Positions 44,401 through 55,068 of a stretch of DNA of 64,000 nucleotides are shown here, piece after piece. The translations under genes and the position numbers were made by a program. Position 1 is the first letter of the stretch; each line of letters opens with the position of its first letter. This DNA is from Parvimonas parva. Lineage in GTDB: Bacteria > Bacillota > Clostridia > Tissierellales > Peptoniphilaceae. The DNA is taken from positions 32,050 to 96,049 of the forward strand of contig NZ_JACVDA010000004.1 of NCBI RefSeq assembly GCF_016552165.1, given 5' to 3'. The notes below the pieces were generated by a model. It did not search any database and was not told the origin of the DNA. It saw nothing but the letters and a program-made list of their open reading frames with translations.

Positions 44401-47400
44401 CCGGCTCCTACTACATGGGCAAGTAAGCTGTTGCCACCATATAAAATTCTTGCAATAGCATTTTTTTGATGATTACGAAGTGTAATATCTGTACTCATTC
44501 CATCAAAGCTTAAGTTAGAACCGTCATACTCACGATTACGAATAGAATTAAATCTCTCGTTATATACTTTAACAAGTCTTGTTCTTCTATCTACATCGTT
44601 AAATATCCAGTTCTTAAACTCTTCCTTGATAAGCTCTTGTTTCTGTCCTGCAAGCATGGTTTCTTTTTTATTTAGTACCGAAGTCTTTGAACCATCTGGA
44701 TTTACTAATTGGTCAAAGACTTTTGTTTCTTTTAGGTTTAGAGCATCTTCAACCAGCTTGTAGGCACTCACTCTACTTGTTCCATAGGTCATTTCAGCAA
44801 GGTCATTTCCTCTATCTTTGCTCTTTCCCTCAACATTCCATTCACTGGTTAAATGTGAAAATTTAACTTTAATATCCCATCTTGCATATCCTGGGGTCTT
44901 TAATGTTTCAAATATGAATCTTTCAATATCCTTAGGTGGAATCCATGTTGCACCAAGCCTTACATTGATTTCACTTGCTTCAAGTTCCTTTGGCATTACT
45001 CTTTGAAGTTCTGCTTTTTGATATTCCAGTCTGCTTAGTTCATTTACAAGTGTTTCCCTTTCGTTTTCACTTTCTTCTGGAAGCATTCGTTCTGCTTGTC
45101 GCAACCTATTGATATAACTATCTACAATTTCAATCTTTTCTCTAATGTTGCCACTTAAGTATTCATCTTTCGTTACATAGGTATACTTAAAGGAGTTAGT
45201 CTCTTCGCTACAAGCAAATGGTAAATCACCATCTTCCAAGTCAAAAGAAAGCTTCTGATTAAAACTAACATTCTCTTCCCTAATGTTTAAAAAGATTTCT
45301 CCTCTAAGTTCTTCTATAAGAGTGTTTCTATCCTTATCCGTAAGATTTGTCATGTAATCAAAATCTACATAACCTTTTTGTGAAATAGATAGTACCAATG
45401 CTTCAAGTGAATTATCTACATGGTCAATAACTTTCGCTTTTGTGATAGTTCGTTTAGAAAAAATATCGCCTTTTGCCTTGAAGTTTTCTTCTTCATCAAG
45501 TATCTCGATAGAAGATACCAGTGGGAAGTTACTATCCTCTCTTAAAGCTCTGGTGTTACTTAAATTATTAACAAAACCATGTTTCTTAGAAAAGTTATCA
45601 TAAACAGCGTTTAATTTATCCTGAGATTCTTTGATTTCAGCTTCACTAAAGTCTTCTTTTTGCTTGTATATCACATCCTTTAGTGCGTCATTTAATTCGA
45701 GATAATTCTTAATCTTTTCCTTGTTTTTGTCTGATACTTCTCTCTTAATGAAAAGTGAATTTTCTCTGTAATATACCTCATCATCAATCAAGGTATAAGA
45801 GAAGTTTTTTACATCATCGGTTGCGGGTATTGAGGTTACTTCATCATCTAGTAGCTCTATCTCTTCATACTTCGCATCTTTTGATATTCTCTCACCTGCT
45901 ATTTCAATACGGTCTTTAAGAGACTCCATATTATTCTCTTGTCCTAAAAAGGCTATCGGCTCACAAGTTAAAGTCTTTCCAAATCTACCACTAACTTCAC
46001 GCATAGAACCTAATACTTGTTCAGGATGGTCTACAAAGTATTTATTGTAAGTTAAGCCATTTTCATCTTCTGCTAAATGAACCCAGTCATCGTCACGCTC
46101 AAGTACACTATCTCTTTTCTTCAGGAAAATAATATCGCTTGTCACCTCAGTTCCGGCAACACCCTTAAAAGTATCGTTTGGAAGTCTTATTGCACCTAAA
46201 AACTCTGCTCTTGCATTTATATATTTACGGATACTTTCGTCTTTCTTGTCCATTGTTCCAGATGATGTGATGAAGGCTATAACACCACCATTTCTCACCT
46301 TATCAATGGATTTAGCAAAGAAATAATCGTGAATAAGAAAGTTATTACGATTGTAGTCTCTGTCATTTACCTTAAATTCTCCGAAAGGTACATTTCCGAT
46401 TGCTACATCAAAGAAATTATTTGAAAAACTGGTCTCTTCAAAGCCTTTCACTTGCACATCACTTTCAGGATAAAGAAGTTTTGCAATTCTACCACTAACA
46501 GAATCAAGCTCAACTCCATAAAACTTTGACTTGCTCATTTCATCTGGAAGATTACCGATAAAATTACCTACGCCCATCGATGGTTCTAAGATATTTCCAT
46601 TCTTAAATCCCATTTCTGAAAGCGTACTATATACTCCGTCTATTACAACTTTCGGTGTATAAAAGGCTGTTAAGGTAGATTCTCTTGCAGTTTCATATTC
46701 AAAAGGTGTTAGATTTTCTTTTAAGAAAGCTCTTGCTTCTTTCCACTGTCCTTCTTTACTTTCATCAAAGACATCAGCAAGTCCACCCCAACCTACATAT
46801 TTTGCTAAAACTTCCTGAGCTGTAATATCAAGCTCTCGTTCTCCGCTCTCCACTCTGTTAAGCATAGAGATTGCTTCAAGATTATTGTTTAACCTTTCAC
46901 TTGGAGCAAGTTTATCAGGGAGAATATCTTCTTTAATTCTAAAGTTTGATACTTTCTCTTGTTTCTTTTCCTCAAGTCCAAAAAGTCTTTCTAAATCACT
47001 TTCTAATCTATACGGAATAACTTCTGAACCCGTAATCATTCCTCCAAGATACTCAACATTATCTTTTATTGTAACAGTCTTAAGACCAGCACCCATCTCG
47101 TCAAAGCGAGTTATAGTGTAGTCTTTATCTTTATAGTGAACTTCGTCTCCAACAAGTAGCTTAGGTCTATCAAAGCTAATCTTTTCTAATAACTCTTTAT
47201 CATCTGCAAAACTTACTATAGGCATCATATGATTACCATTTCTTAGAGGAGCAAGTCTTAAATCATTCTTTTTTAGAATCTCATTAAAGCTCACTTCATC
47301 ATCAATCTTATATGCCTCATGATCCATGTAGACCGTTTTCCCAACAGACAAGTCTAATGATTTTTCTTTATCTTCTTCTGAGTTAAGGTAATCAAAAAGT

Positions 47401-49799
47401 GTCTCTTGTTTTGCTTCAACTTGACTGACTTCTACAACATAATCAGCAATCTTATATGATTCATATTTTCCACTATCAATCAAAGTATCAACCTTTGTGC
47501 TTTCCTTAAAATCTACTCCTCGATTAAGTGAATATTCCAATCCATCAACTTCTACTTTTCTTCCAGTCTCTTCAAGGCTGATGGCAAAGCTGTCTTTTTT
47601 ACTTGCAATGATAAATTCGTTACCCACCTTAATTGCCACTTTTTCATTTTGATTGTTATATGAATATTCTTTAAGGCTATCAACAAACTCGCTCATCGTA
47701 ACAAAGTCGATATTGTCCTTAAATTCTTCAATTTGACTTATGCTTACTTCATCATTTATTAGATAACCTTTTAGTACATTGAATTTTGCAAGTTCAATAT
47801 CTAGGTCTTTTAGATACTTTATCTTTTCTGATGTAACACCGTTTGTATCTTTGTTCCAGTCATCAATCAGCCATTTTAACTGTTCCATCTTCCAAACAGG
47901 AAGCTTTGGATTTGCAATTTCTGTAATCTCATTTCCATAAAAGTCATATTCTTTAATGGCACTCATAATCTCTTCTAACTGTTCAGAATTAAAATCGCTT
48001 AGCTTAATATTTGTGCCTTGAAGTGCTTCTTCTAATTTGCTTGTGGTAAGTCTACTGATTGCAATATCTCTTGATACCTCGTACTCTTCCATTATAGCTC
48101 CGACTTCTTCGGCAAAATTATGACTTAATTTTTCTTCAAATCCCTCTATAACTTCGTTGTTAATTTCTTTATGAATTACATCATCTTCAAAGCTAAGTTC
48201 ACCATTAAAAACCATCTGAAGCTCTTGTTCATCCATCTGTTTTTTAAGTTCTGTGTATTTAAGTTCTCTAAAAGTTTTTGGAAAATCCTCTAAAATTAGT
48301 CTTTGAGCATTTAGTTCTTTAAGCTCATTGATATTAAAATATCCCCATTCAGGCTCTATTCCTAAAACAAGCCCAAAGGCATCGCCACTTTCTCTATCAT
48401 ACTCTGTCATATACCAAGTCCAGTTACTTCTAAATGGAATAATATATGCTGCATGAACTTCTTTTTCGGCAAGGTTTGTTTTTTTCTGTTCATAAAGTTC
48501 AGGAACACGCTCAAGCATTTCATCAGTCATTAGGTTATATGGATCTTCTTTAGAATAGAAAAAGGAAGCATTTTCTGCTCCCTCGTTCGTTTTTTCAATG
48601 CTATTTTCTAAGCTTCCACTATTTCCTTTATCACCATCTCTTTTAGGGCTGAAATCATCGCCTTGTACTCTGGATGATTCTCGTCCGTTATTTTCCAAGC
48701 TTCCATCATCTTCGGCTTCTCTTTTCTCATAAAGTCTATGGCTCTCTTTTGAACTTCCATTAGATGCATTAGTAATTTCTTCTCCTTGTAAAGGTCGATT
48801 AGTATCTGATAGTGTTTCTCCTCGCTCGTTTCTGTAAGAAAGTCCAGTCTCATCACTGCGTAAGTCGGATTTGGAAATTCCTCCATGAAGCTCTTCTCGT
48901 TTTCCAGATTGTTCAAGGTCTTCTCCTTGATTTTTGAAATTATCCCGTCCGTATTCTCCATTTCCAAGAATTCGGTTTCTTGTGTCATCATCTCTTTGGT
49001 CATTTGATCGAATAACATTTTTTATCCCTCCTAAACTATTTTTTTCGTTATCTATATTATAATCGGCACCTATACTCTTTGTCAGGTCTTGATTGACAGA
49101 TAAACTTTTTGTTCTTACCATTGTAGCTTCAATAATATTACTACAAGCATTGGAAATACAGTTACCAACACTCATTAAAGAAATTCTATCTAAGTACTTG
49201 AAATTTTCTTGTAAGTTATCCATTGGAATAGGATAATCCAGGTTAAATCTATTTGAAATTGCAAAGCTAATAGAATTTCTCATAAAATTTACAAATGAGT
49301 TTCTATCTTCATCAGCAATCCTCAGATTATTCGCAAGCTCATATATGCTTTCATCCGCGTATATTCTGCTAAGGGAATATAGATTCTCCAATAGGCTTTC
49401 ACTTGAGTCATATCCTTGTAGTTCAATCATATCCTTTAGTGCTTCTTCATGTTTTTCTCTATCAAACGCCCATAGTTTTACCTCATTTACGCCTCTATCC
49501 ATAGATACTGTCTGACTAATATCAAAGATATATCCAACCTTTTGAAATGGATAGGTTTCACTTAGGATTGGAATACCCTTTTGTCCTCGCATAACGGTGC
49601 GATTAAATCTTTCCCTCCACATATCAAAGCTTGCACAAGCAGTTGCATTGGGATTTTTATCATAGATACTAAGTTGACTTAAAAAGTCGTATCTTTGGTT
49701 ATTTCCAATGACTTTTAAGAGTTTCAGATACTCATTTTCACTATCTAAAACATCTCTTTTTACAAGCTCGATAATATTGTAAAAATCATTTGTTCTCAT
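41451..49799 (-). CDS. LtrC-like giant protein: ArdC-type N terminus, DUF2958, N6-methylase-like and SNF2/DEAH helicase domains
   Basis: 2782 residues, common in Tn1549/CTn elements. In order: an ArdC/LtrC-like N terminus (1-110, '[14 protein letters not shown]'); a low-complexity linker; DUF2958 near 440-520 ('[13 protein letters not shown]'); an adenine-methylase-like domain near 1010-1220 with 'GNVPFGEF' in place of N-P-P-F/Y; a superfamily 2 helicase with Walker A 'HVVGAGKT' near 1796, 'VDEAHNYK' near 1957 and motif VI '[10 protein letters not shown]' near 2290; and a Ca-binding-like repeat near 2705. It may modify and unwind incoming DNA and protect it from restriction. ATG at 49799 with a GAGGT box. 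Confidence 0.9.
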   Translation of the reverse strand: MRTNDFYNIIELVKRDVLDSENEYLKLLKVIGNNQRYDFLSQLSIYDKNPNATACASFDMWRERFNRTVMRGQKGIPILSETYPFQKVGYIFDISQTVSMDRGVNEVKLWAFDREKHEEALKDMIELQGYDSSESLLENLYSLSRIYADESIYELANNLRIADEDRNSFVNFMRNSISFAISNRFNLDYPIPMDNLQENFKYLDRISLMSVGNCISNACSNIIEATMVRTKSLSVNQDLTKSIGADYNIDNEKNSLGGIKNVIRSNDQRDDDTRNRILGNGEYGRDNFKNQGEDLEQSGKREELHGGISKSDLRSDETGLSYRNERGETLSDTNRPLQGEEITNASNGSSKESHRLYEKREAEDDGSLENNGRESSRVQGDDFSPKRDGDKGNSGSLENSIEKTNEGAENASFFYSKEDPYNLMTDEMLERVPELYEQKKTNLAEKEVHAAYIIPFRSNWTWYMTEYDRESGDAFGLVLGIEPEWGYFNINELKELNAQRLILEDFPKTFRELKYTELKKQMDEQELQMVFNGELSFEDDVIHKEINNEVIEGFEEKLSHNFAEEVGAIMEEYEVSRDIAISRLTTSKLEEALQGTNIKLSDFNSEQLEEIMSAIKEYDFYGNEITEIANPKLPVWKMEQLKWLIDDWNKDTNGVTSEKIKYLKDLDIELAKFNVLKGYLINDEVSISQIEEFKDNIDFVTMSEFVDSLKEYSYNNQNEKVAIKVGNEFIIASKKDSFAISLEETGRKVEVDGLEYSLNRGVDFKESTKVDTLIDSGKYESYKIADYVVEVSQVEAKQETLFDYLNSEEDKEKSLDLSVGKTVYMDHEAYKIDDEVSFNEILKKNDLRLAPLRNGNHMMPIVSFADDKELLEKISFDRPKLLVGDEVHYKDKDYTITRFDEMGAGLKTVTIKDNVEYLGGMITGSEVIPYRLESDLERLFGLEEKKQEKVSNFRIKEDILPDKLAPSERLNNNLEAISMLNRVESGERELDITAQEVLAKYVGWGGLADVFDESKEGQWKEARAFLKENLTPFEYETARESTLTAFYTPKVVIDGVYSTLSEMGFKNGNILEPSMGVGNFIGNLPDEMSKSKFYGVELDSVSGRIAKLLYPESDVQVKGFEETSFSNNFFDVAIGNVPFGEFKVNDRDYNRNNFLIHDYFFAKSIDKVRNGGVIAFITSSGTMDKKDESIRKYINARAEFLGAIRLPNDTFKGVAGTEVTSDIIFLKKRDSVLERDDDWVHLAEDENGLTYNKYFVDHPEQVLGSMREVSGRFGKTLTCEPIAFLGQENNMESLKDRIEIAGERISKDAKYEEIELLDDEVTSIPATDDVKNFSYTLIDDEVYYRENSLFIKREVSDKNKEKIKNYLELNDALKDVIYKQKEDFSEAEIKESQDKLNAVYDNFSKKHGFVNNLSNTRALREDSNFPLVSSIEILDEEENFKAKGDIFSKRTITKAKVIDHVDNSLEALVLSISQKGYVDFDYMTNLTDKDRNTLIEELRGEIFLNIREENVSFNQKLSFDLEDGDLPFACSEETNSFKYTYVTKDEYLSGNIREKIEIVDSYINRLRQAERMLPEESENERETLVNELSRLEYQKAELQRVMPKELEASEINVRLGATWIPPKDIERFIFETLKTPGYARWDIKVKFSHLTSEWNVEGKSKDRGNDLAEMTYGTSRVSAYKLVEDALNLKETKVFDQLVNPDGSKTSVLNKKETMLAGQKQELIKEEFKNWIFNDVDRRTRLVKVYNERFNSIRNREYDGSNLSFDGMSTDITLRNHQKNAIARILYGGNSLLAHVVGAGKTFEMVASSMEAKKLGMCTKSLFVVPNHLTGQIGREFMQLYPSANIMVADKKDFEPKNRKRFIGKIATGEYDAVIIGHSQFEKIPMSKEYQQKHIQDQIDEIINYVEEYKHDRNQNFTVKELQKTRKKLEARLEKLNDDFKKDDVITFEELGVDKLIVDEAHNYKNLYLYTKMRNVAGIGQSEAFKSSDMFMKCRYMDEMTGGKGIVFATGTPVSNSMTELYTMQRYLQYDTLKKNGLEHFDSWASTFGETQSAFELSPEGTGYRVKTRFSKFYNLPELMSMFKEVADIQTADMLNLPVPEAHFKVIKTEPSEEQKEILKSLSERADKVRNKSVEPEEDNMLKITNDGKKLALDQRLINPLLPDDENSKVNVCVKNVFSIWDKTKEEKSTQLLFSDMSTPKGDGSFNIYDDVRGKLVDLGIPKEEIAFIHEANTDKQKDELFAKVRKGEVRILMGSTQKMGAGTNVQNKLIAMHDLDVPWRPADLEQRSGRIVRQGNENKEVSIYRYVTENTLDSYLWQTIENKQKFISQIMTSKTPVRVAEDVDESSLNYAEIKALATGDPKIKEKMDLDNEVTKLKMLEANYKSNRYRLEDKVAKTYPEEIARTENLIEAVKKDIENAQPQGSGENKFTSITINGEIIQDKKIAGEKLLEAIKGVKINESKVIGQYRNMDLEVSYNFFTNEHNFTLKGATNHSGELGTSADGNITRLDNAIDKMPERLNRLEEKLISTKEQLENAKEELTKPFEKADELKTKVLRLAELNKLLDMGEVEEKENPNPLLEDVKRAIVDFCKREYEDDSYTYENFNNLFPDLAHIGIAYTTTPDEKHEIQYEISLEDFTATQYINGEPVTKIDYLKDLGSEEKALEFLKQEMEYGDFGEFVSIDDNDLKKALGLERDDNGNIYDPLAKDLDNDGVPDRYDNDFRDSDYFETTYDVEDNIHTRAESKENVSEKPSILGQIKSYQSQEKQAETRENKSKEHDER
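41620..41695 (-). repeat. Thrombospondin type 3-like segment in LtrC-like protein (copy A)
   Basis: Encodes '[20 protein letters not shown]', an Asp-rich Ca-binding-type loop, nearly identical in protein and similar in DNA to 56758-56834 in the CHAP gene. Confidence 0.75.
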
Positions 49800-49808
49800 C
49801 TTTACCTC

Positions 49809-50774
49809 CTAGTTCTTCAAAATTTCTTTTAATATTGCTTCTAACACATTTACGACAATGCTATTTCCAGCTTGTTTATAAAGTATTGACGATAATTTAC
49901 CTTTTCTTCCTGGATATATAGCTTTGAGTTTATTAAAGTCTTCATCATCAAAACCCATAAGTCTAAAGCATTCTCGCTCAGTTAAATATCTATATTTGCC
50001 ATTACTTAAATCAATAATTCCTGAATTAGGAATACGCACTTGCTTGGTGGAAATTGTGTAGGCAAACTTATCTATCACTTTAAGTCTTCCTCTAAAATTA
50101 TTATTCTTAGGCTCTCCTCTTATATATCGAAGCATTGACTCTTGCCTTACTTCATAAAGATTTGAAGCGTCTTTCTCAAGAAATTCAGATATATCCCTTG
50201 TTTGTGTTTTTTCGAGCTTGGCAAAATCAAAAGAATTATTCCCCAAGATGCTTACAACAAAGATACGCTCTCTTTTCTGTGGTATTCCAAACTCTATAGC
50301 ATTTAGAATTTCATATTTGTTCTCATATCCAAGTCTCTCCATTTCTTTTAGGTAATGAAAAAAGGAAGCTCTCATATTCTTATCGAGAACTCCCTTTACA
50401 TTTTCCCAAAGCACTATCTTTGGTCGTATTTTCATTTCTTCTATAATTCGTATAGTTTCAAAAAGAAGACTACTTCTTGTACCGCTACCTTTTGTGCCAC
50501 CCTTCTTTAAGCCACTTCGACTAAAATCTTGACAAGGACTTCCATGCATTAGTAAATCTATTTTTTCATCTGGTGGATGAAAATACAAAATACTTTTCGG
50601 CTTAAAATTAGTATTGTATAAAGCATTGTAGCTTTTAACACAGTTTTTATCTATCTCTACATAATCAATTACTTGGTGAGGTATCTTTTGTCTGATGAAA
50701 GCCTTTCTAATTGCTCCGATACCACCAAATAGTTCTATAATTTTTATCGTTTCAATCTCAACCACCTCCAACAA
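49809..50774 (-). CDS. Cytosine-C5 DNA methyltransferase 3 (ICE core)
   Basis: 321 codons open; Dcm-type with 'ELFGGIGAIRKAF', catalytic 'GSPCQDFS', 'WENVKGV', 'QKRERIFVV' and 'QAGNSIVVNV'. A 'GSPCQ' instead of 'GFPCQ' sets it apart from the two in the defence island. It is a standard member of this ICE family, between the LtrC-like gene and topoisomerase III, and probably protects element DNA from recipient restriction. The start is unclear: TTG codons at 50774 and 50771 precede the GGAGGT box, and the only in-frame codon at normal spacing is an ATT at 50756. Confidence 0.9.
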   Translation of the reverse strand: MLEVVEIETIKIIELFGGIGAIRKAFIRQKIPHQVIDYVEIDKNCVKSYNALYNTNFKPKSILYFHPPDEKIDLLMHGSPCQDFSRSGLKKGGTKGSGTRSSLLFETIRIIEEMKIRPKIVLWENVKGVLDKNMRASFFHYLKEMERLGYENKYEILNAIEFGIPQKRERIFVVSILGNNSFDFAKLEKTQTRDISEFLEKDASNLYEVRQESMLRYIRGEPKNNNFRGRLKVIDKFAYTISTKQVRIPNSGIIDLSNGKYRYLTERECFRLMGFDDEDFNKLKAIYPGRKGKLSSILYKQAGNSIVVNVLEAILKEILKN

Positions 50775-50802
50775 AAAAAAGGAACAAGATTTCTCTCATT
50801 CC
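50773..50802 (-). terminator. Terminator between topoisomerase III and methyltransferase 3 genes
   Basis: On the minus-strand RNA GGAAUGAGA pairs with UCUUGUUCC (G-U pairs allowed; plus coordinates 50794-50802 and 50781-50789), followed by eight U. The pairing works only on this strand. Confidence 0.7.
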
Positions 50803-50822
50803 CTTTGGTTTATATTCAATTT

Positions 50823-52529
50823 CTATTTTTTGTGTGTGTTTATCGTATTTTTAATTTCTTCTTCAATGCTGTTTAAAAACTTTTCCTTATCTTCTTTACC
50901 ACTTGCAATATCAGAAAGCTGCATTTCCCAATCAGCTGTTGTTTTAGCTGATTTAAAGGTGTCAGCTACAATCGTTACAAGACTAATTCCTTTATGCGTA
51001 GCGATTAAATTTTTCTTATCTCTTTCGATAAAACCTTTGAAAATCAAGTTTTCAATAATACCTGCACGAGTTGCTGGTGTACCAAGTCCTTTTCTTTCTA
51101 CCTCAATGCCTTTTTCTAAGGCGTCATTACCCGCTACTTCCATAGCCTTTAAAAGTGTATCTTCCGTAAAATGTTTAGGTGGTGTTGTATATTTCTCTTT
51201 TATTTCTTTATTTTTTATTTCAAATACATCTCCAACCTTTATATCCGGGAGTAGTATATCTTCCGTTTTCTTCGTTTTATATTCTTTTAGATACTTAGTG
51301 AATCCCTCATCAATTATCACTTTGCCACTACTTGTAAATTCAAATCCATCAAACTCAGCAACAATTTTTGTAGTATTTTCTACTAATGGGTATCCAACAC
51401 TTGCGTGAAGTTTATTTGTTATAAGTCTATATACTTTTGCTTCACTTGCTGGAAGAGTTGAAATATCTTCTTTTAATGAGCTGATTGTTGGTATAATCGC
51501 ATGGTGATCCGTAACTTTTTTGGAGTTAAACACTATCTTAATTCTTTCAGTATCAAAGTCATTCTTGCCTAAGATATTATTAATGACGCTTGTAATCATA
51601 TCTTCAGTCAGGCATCTGCTATCCGTTCTTGGATAAGTGATAAACTTCTTTTCATATAGGCTCTGTGCATAATCAAGTGTTTGCTTAGCACTATATCCAA
51701 AATATTTGTTGCACTCTCTTTGGAGCGTTGTAAGGTCAAATGGCAAATCAGGCTTTGTTATCTTTTCTTTTTGAATAACATCGGTAATTTCTATCTTATC
51801 GCCTACTAAGTTTAAGAGCTGCTCTGCTGTTATTTCATCATCAATTCTATCTGTTGAAAGTGTAAAGTCATTAAGACTTAACTCTACTGTAAAATATTTT
51901 TCTTTTTTGAAATTGGTTATTTCCTCATCTCTATTTACAATCATTGAGAGGGTAGGTGTCTGCACTCTTCCTACACTGTAATTTTGCTTATATAGGCACG
52001 AATAAAATCTACTGATATTCATTCCAACAAGCCAATCTGCAATCGCTCTTGCCTGTGCAGACTCAAAGAGATTATCGTAGAACTTTCCCTCTTTTAGATT
52101 ATCAAAACCATCTTTTATGGCACTATCCTCCATCGATGAAATCCAAAGGCGTTCCATCTTCTTTTTACAATTTGCTTGATTGTAAACAAGTCTAAAAATA
52201 CTTTCCCCCTCACGACCTGCATCACAAGCATTTACTACATTCTCTACTTCTTTATCATTCAATAGTTTCTTCAAGATACTAAATTGTTTCTTAGTGGATT
52301 TTGAAACCTCATACTTATATTCACTCGGAATAATCGGTAAATCTTCCATATTCCACTTAGCATACTTTTCATCGTAGCTATCGGGATTTGCCATCTGAAT
52401 TAGGTGTCCAATGCACCAACTTACCTTATAGCCATTTCCCTCATAGTATCCATCTTTTTTATTTGTTGCTCCTATTACTTTTGATATGGATAGGGCAACA
52501 CTTGGTTTTTCTGCAATTACAAGTTTCAT
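50823..52529 (-). CDS. topB: DNA topoisomerase III (type IA)
   Basis: 568 residues. TOPRIM N terminus ('MKLVIAEKPSVALSISKV'), acidic TOPRIM residues in 'NACDAGREGE' near 100-109, catalytic tyrosine in 'ITYPRTDS' near residue 295, and 'GLGTPATRA' near 490. It lacks a long zinc-finger tail, as in other ICE/plasmid TopB proteins. It relaxes or decatenates DNA during element replication and transfer. ATG at 52529 with a GGAGG box; hairpins lie on both sides of the gene. Confidence 0.95.
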   Translation of the reverse strand: MKLVIAEKPSVALSISKVIGATNKKDGYYEGNGYKVSWCIGHLIQMANPDSYDEKYAKWNMEDLPIIPSEYKYEVSKSTKKQFSILKKLLNDKEVENVVNACDAGREGESIFRLVYNQANCKKKMERLWISSMEDSAIKDGFDNLKEGKFYDNLFESAQARAIADWLVGMNISRFYSCLYKQNYSVGRVQTPTLSMIVNRDEEITNFKKEKYFTVELSLNDFTLSTDRIDDEITAEQLLNLVGDKIEITDVIQKEKITKPDLPFDLTTLQRECNKYFGYSAKQTLDYAQSLYEKKFITYPRTDSRCLTEDMITSVINNILGKNDFDTERIKIVFNSKKVTDHHAIIPTISSLKEDISTLPASEAKVYRLITNKLHASVGYPLVENTTKIVAEFDGFEFTSSGKVIIDEGFTKYLKEYKTKKTEDILLPDIKVGDVFEIKNKEIKEKYTTPPKHFTEDTLLKAMEVAGNDALEKGIEVERKGLGTPATRAGIIENLIFKGFIERDKKNLIATHKGISLVTIVADTFKSAKTTADWEMQLSDIASGKEDKEKFLNSIEEEIKNTINTHKK

Positions 52530-52548
52530 ATATTTTTATCCTCCCTGT

Positions 52549-52585
52549 AAAAAATAGGGCGAAAGATTTTACTCTCTCGCCCTAT
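52549..52585 (-). terminator. Terminator after the CD1107-type gene
   Basis: ATAGGGCGA (52554-52562) pairs perfectly with TCGCCCTAT (52577-52585), then six U on the minus strand. A second hairpin, TTGCACC/GGTGCAA (52589-52595, 52614-52620), precedes it. Confidence 0.8.
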
Positions 52586-52622
52586 ATCTTGCACCCAAAA
52601 TTGTATAGTTTTAGGTGCAAAT

Positions 52623-54839
52623 TTACTCTAACTCATCATCTTCTTTATCTTCTGTTTCAACTTCATCTACTTCATTTTCACTTTCCTCGGCTTCTGAAAA
52701 GAAACTATCGTCATCTTCTTCTAATGCTTCAAGTTCTTCATTCTCTTTCTTTTTAACAACCTTAAAGTAATAACCTGCACCTAATGCTCCACCTACTGCA
52801 AGAAGTAAGATAATGTAAGTTCCCATACTACTTTTTTCTTCTTTCTTAACCGGCTTTACTTCTTCTTTCTTTGGCTCTTCTTTTGTAATTTCCTGTTTTG
52901 GAGCTTCTTTCTTTTCAACCATATTAAGTAGATCATCTTCTGAAACTTCTGTTAAAAGCATTACATTCTCGCTATCTTCATCATGGTTAATGATTAGATG
53001 AAAAGTCTTTCCATTTTTAGTTGTAAAAGTTACAAACTGTCTTGCGTCTGCTGAATACATATCCGTAGACTTATTATCTTTACCATCGTTGTGGTGAATT
53101 GGATAATCTTTGTTTGCATTATCCTTATTCTCTGTAACAGATCCTCTTGCCTTTGACGGTGCTGACGCTACTCCTTTATTTGTATTTACAGGCTTGCTTG
53201 TTCCATCCATAGAAGACGTATCTCCATTACTTGAAGTCTGTTTAGGTGTTAGCTTATTCGGATAGCGAATTTCTTGCTTTTCTTCTTTTTTACCAGTGTT
53301 TTCAGATGTAGTGTTTCCCTTTTTTGTCGCAGAATTTGAAGCAATTTGTTTTTCGCTACCTGTTTGTGTTCCTTTTCCGCTTGTAAAAGGAATTGGACTA
53401 GATGTAACTGTCTTTGATGGAGCTTTTCCTGTACTTGATGATGTATTTTTTAGAGTATAAATTTTACTTTCTAAGCCTTTAATTCTATCTTCAAGCTTTG
53501 AAATATCCTTATCCGATATACCTTTTATCTTTTCATTTTTTCTATTTTCAAACTTTTCTTCTAAGGATTTGATTTTATCATTAAGCTTATTGATTTCTTC
53601 TTTCTTATCATTAGAAATGTCCGCTTTATCTTTTAGCTCCTTGTTTAGTTTATCCATTTCTTTTTCATAGACTTTTAGGTCTTTTTCTAACTTTTCAATG
53701 TCTTTTCCTGTTAAAACAGTTTGCACAGAAACATCTTTTTTCTTCTTTTCCTCAGTTTGAGTAGCACTATCCTTTATATCTTTCTCGGTTTGAGTATTTT
53801 CATCTTTCTTTAGATAAGATACCTTTCTTATAATTTCATCATCTTTTCCCTTTACCTTATATGTGGCAAAATCATCAAGAAATTTCATATTATCAGGTAA
53901 CATATCAAGTTCTGAAGCATCAAGAACATAGCCTACATCAAAAGTTTTAGTAAATTCTTTATATACCTTTCCATCTTCGAAAAAGTATTTTACCTTAACT
54001 TCTGCTTTAGTTTGTGTTGCTGAATCTTTTTTACTTTTATCATCTGTTTGTACTGAACTATCCTTTTTTTCAGTTTTATCAGTTTGCGTATCAACACTTG
54101 CCACTCTTGTAATTAAGTCATCTACATTAAAAGTTATATATGGAAGACCTGTATGGTATCTATTCCAAGTTTCAATGATGAGCTTATCCTTCTCAATCTT
54201 TATTTCTTTAAGATTGTTGATATTAGGATTGGCTTCCTTAACTTTATTTATAATTTCTTTTTTGGACTCTTCTTTTATTTCTCCATCATAATCAATCTTA
54301 GTTTTTACAATATCTCGATTCAGCTTATATACAGGTGTATCTAAGATATGGTAAATCTTATTATCGCTATATGTTCTAATATGCTCCTCAATAGAACCAA
54401 CATAGTAGTCTTGATTGTTTTCTGTAAAATCTAAGAATATGCCGCTGCCAATATTTACACCTGTAGCTTTATAATAATTAAATTCTTTTTTGCTTGTAAA
54501 TCTTGTATGTCCCATTCTTTCGGTATCAAAATCAGCTTCTGTAAACATTTCATCATATCTATCAAATGATGTTAAATTACCCTCAAGTTTAAATTCCTTT
54601 AAAATATTTATCTTAAATTTCAGCTTATCCTCATAATATGACTTACTTATATTCTGATCACTTGTATTGTCAATCATATTCACAATAAATTTTGTTTTAT
54701 ACTGCCCATGATTATTATCGGCTCCCATAGCATATACAATATTTGATTTGTTTAGGTACACTGTTGCCACTAAGCCTACTAACACCAGTAAAGCAAGTAT
54801 ACTTGCTAAAATCTTTTTGTTACTCAACAATTTTTTCAT
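52623..54839 (-). CDS. CD1107-type surface protein (DUF4366)
   Basis: 738 residues from ATG 54839 (GGAG 7 bases upstream; an adjacent ATG three bases earlier is possible). N-terminal signal/anchor (residues about 8-25); extracellular region with repeated acidic 'DSATQT/DSSVQT' units; coiled coil (about 375-455); DUF4366 region near 590-690 ('DARQFVTFTTKNGKTFHLI'); a C-terminal membrane helix ('TYIILLLAVGGALGAGYYF') and acidic tail. Such proteins are regular in clostridial conjugation modules and may form the surface part of the channel. The gene overlaps DUF4315 and is closed by a strong terminator. Confidence 0.85.
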   Translation of the reverse strand: MKKLLSNKKILASILALLVLVGLVATVYLNKSNIVYAMGADNNHGQYKTKFIVNMIDNTSDQNISKSYYEDKLKFKINILKEFKLEGNLTSFDRYDEMFTEADFDTERMGHTRFTSKKEFNYYKATGVNIGSGIFLDFTENNQDYYVGSIEEHIRTYSDNKIYHILDTPVYKLNRDIVKTKIDYDGEIKEESKKEIINKVKEANPNINNLKEIKIEKDKLIIETWNRYHTGLPYITFNVDDLITRVASVDTQTDKTEKKDSSVQTDDKSKKDSATQTKAEVKVKYFFEDGKVYKEFTKTFDVGYVLDASELDMLPDNMKFLDDFATYKVKGKDDEIIRKVSYLKKDENTQTEKDIKDSATQTEEKKKKDVSVQTVLTGKDIEKLEKDLKVYEKEMDKLNKELKDKADISNDKKEEINKLNDKIKSLEEKFENRKNEKIKGISDKDISKLEDRIKGLESKIYTLKNTSSSTGKAPSKTVTSSPIPFTSGKGTQTGSEKQIASNSATKKGNTTSENTGKKEEKQEIRYPNKLTPKQTSSNGDTSSMDGTSKPVNTNKGVASAPSKARGSVTENKDNANKDYPIHHNDGKDNKSTDMYSADARQFVTFTTKNGKTFHLIINHDEDSENVMLLTEVSEDDLLNMVEKKEAPKQEITKEEPKKEEVKPVKKEEKSSMGTYIILLLAVGGALGAGYYFKVVKKKENEELEALEEDDDSFFSEAEESENEVDEVETEDKEDDELE
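53700..54085 (-). repeat. Repeated x-T/V-Q-T units in the surface protein
   Basis: Six short units (DTQT, SSVQT, SATQT, NTQT, SATQT, VSVQT) occur in two clusters, around 54010-54085 and 53720-53800, separated by a folded stretch. The units sit in Lys/Asp/Glu-rich sequence. Confidence 0.6.
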
Positions 54840-55056
54840 CATTAAACTCCTTTTCTTGTTTTTGTTTTTTCTCTTCTTTTACTTTTCTCATTAAGTCCTC
54901 AAGCGTGATGTTGTTTTCTCTACAAATCACGATGATTTCTTCGTTTTCAAGTTCTTCTTCTCGAATAAATAAAGGCTCTAATTCTTTATCAATCAGAGCC
55001 TTTTTATCAAGAAGTTTTTTTATTTTATTTTTCGTTAGTTTTAATTCTTTTCTCAC
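54820..55056 (-). CDS. DUF4315 family protein
   Basis: 78-residue, highly charged, mostly helical protein ('KLTKNKIKKLLDKKALIDKE', 'ICRENNITLEDLMRKVKEEK'; coiled-coil-like). DUF4315 genes are almost always found between the CHAP and CD1107-type genes in this ICE family, as here, and probably support the same complex. The start has AAGGAGGG upstream; the end overlaps the next gene by about 20 bases. No enzymatic motif. Confidence 0.8.
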   Translation of the reverse strand: MRKELKLTKNKIKKLLDKKALIDKELEPLFIREEELENEEIIVICRENNITLEDLMRKVKEEKKQKQEKEFNDEKIVE

Positions 55057-55068
55057 ATTCTGCCCTCC

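Noticed and set aside
48608..49018. 136-codon frame inside the LtrC-like gene
   Set aside because: Lies in another frame of the real 2782-codon gene, in its charged linker; low-complexity linkers often give open alternative frames.
50695..51408. 237-codon plus-strand frame opposite topoisomerase III
   Set aside because: Antisense to a conserved gene with clear motifs; product is a Ser/Phe-rich shadow without family features.
53700..54085. Resemblance of the TQT units to the eukaryotic dynein light chain (LC8) recognition motif
   Set aside because: The core K-x-T-Q-T is very short and a match by chance in Lys/Thr-rich repeats is likely; no independent evidence for a host target.
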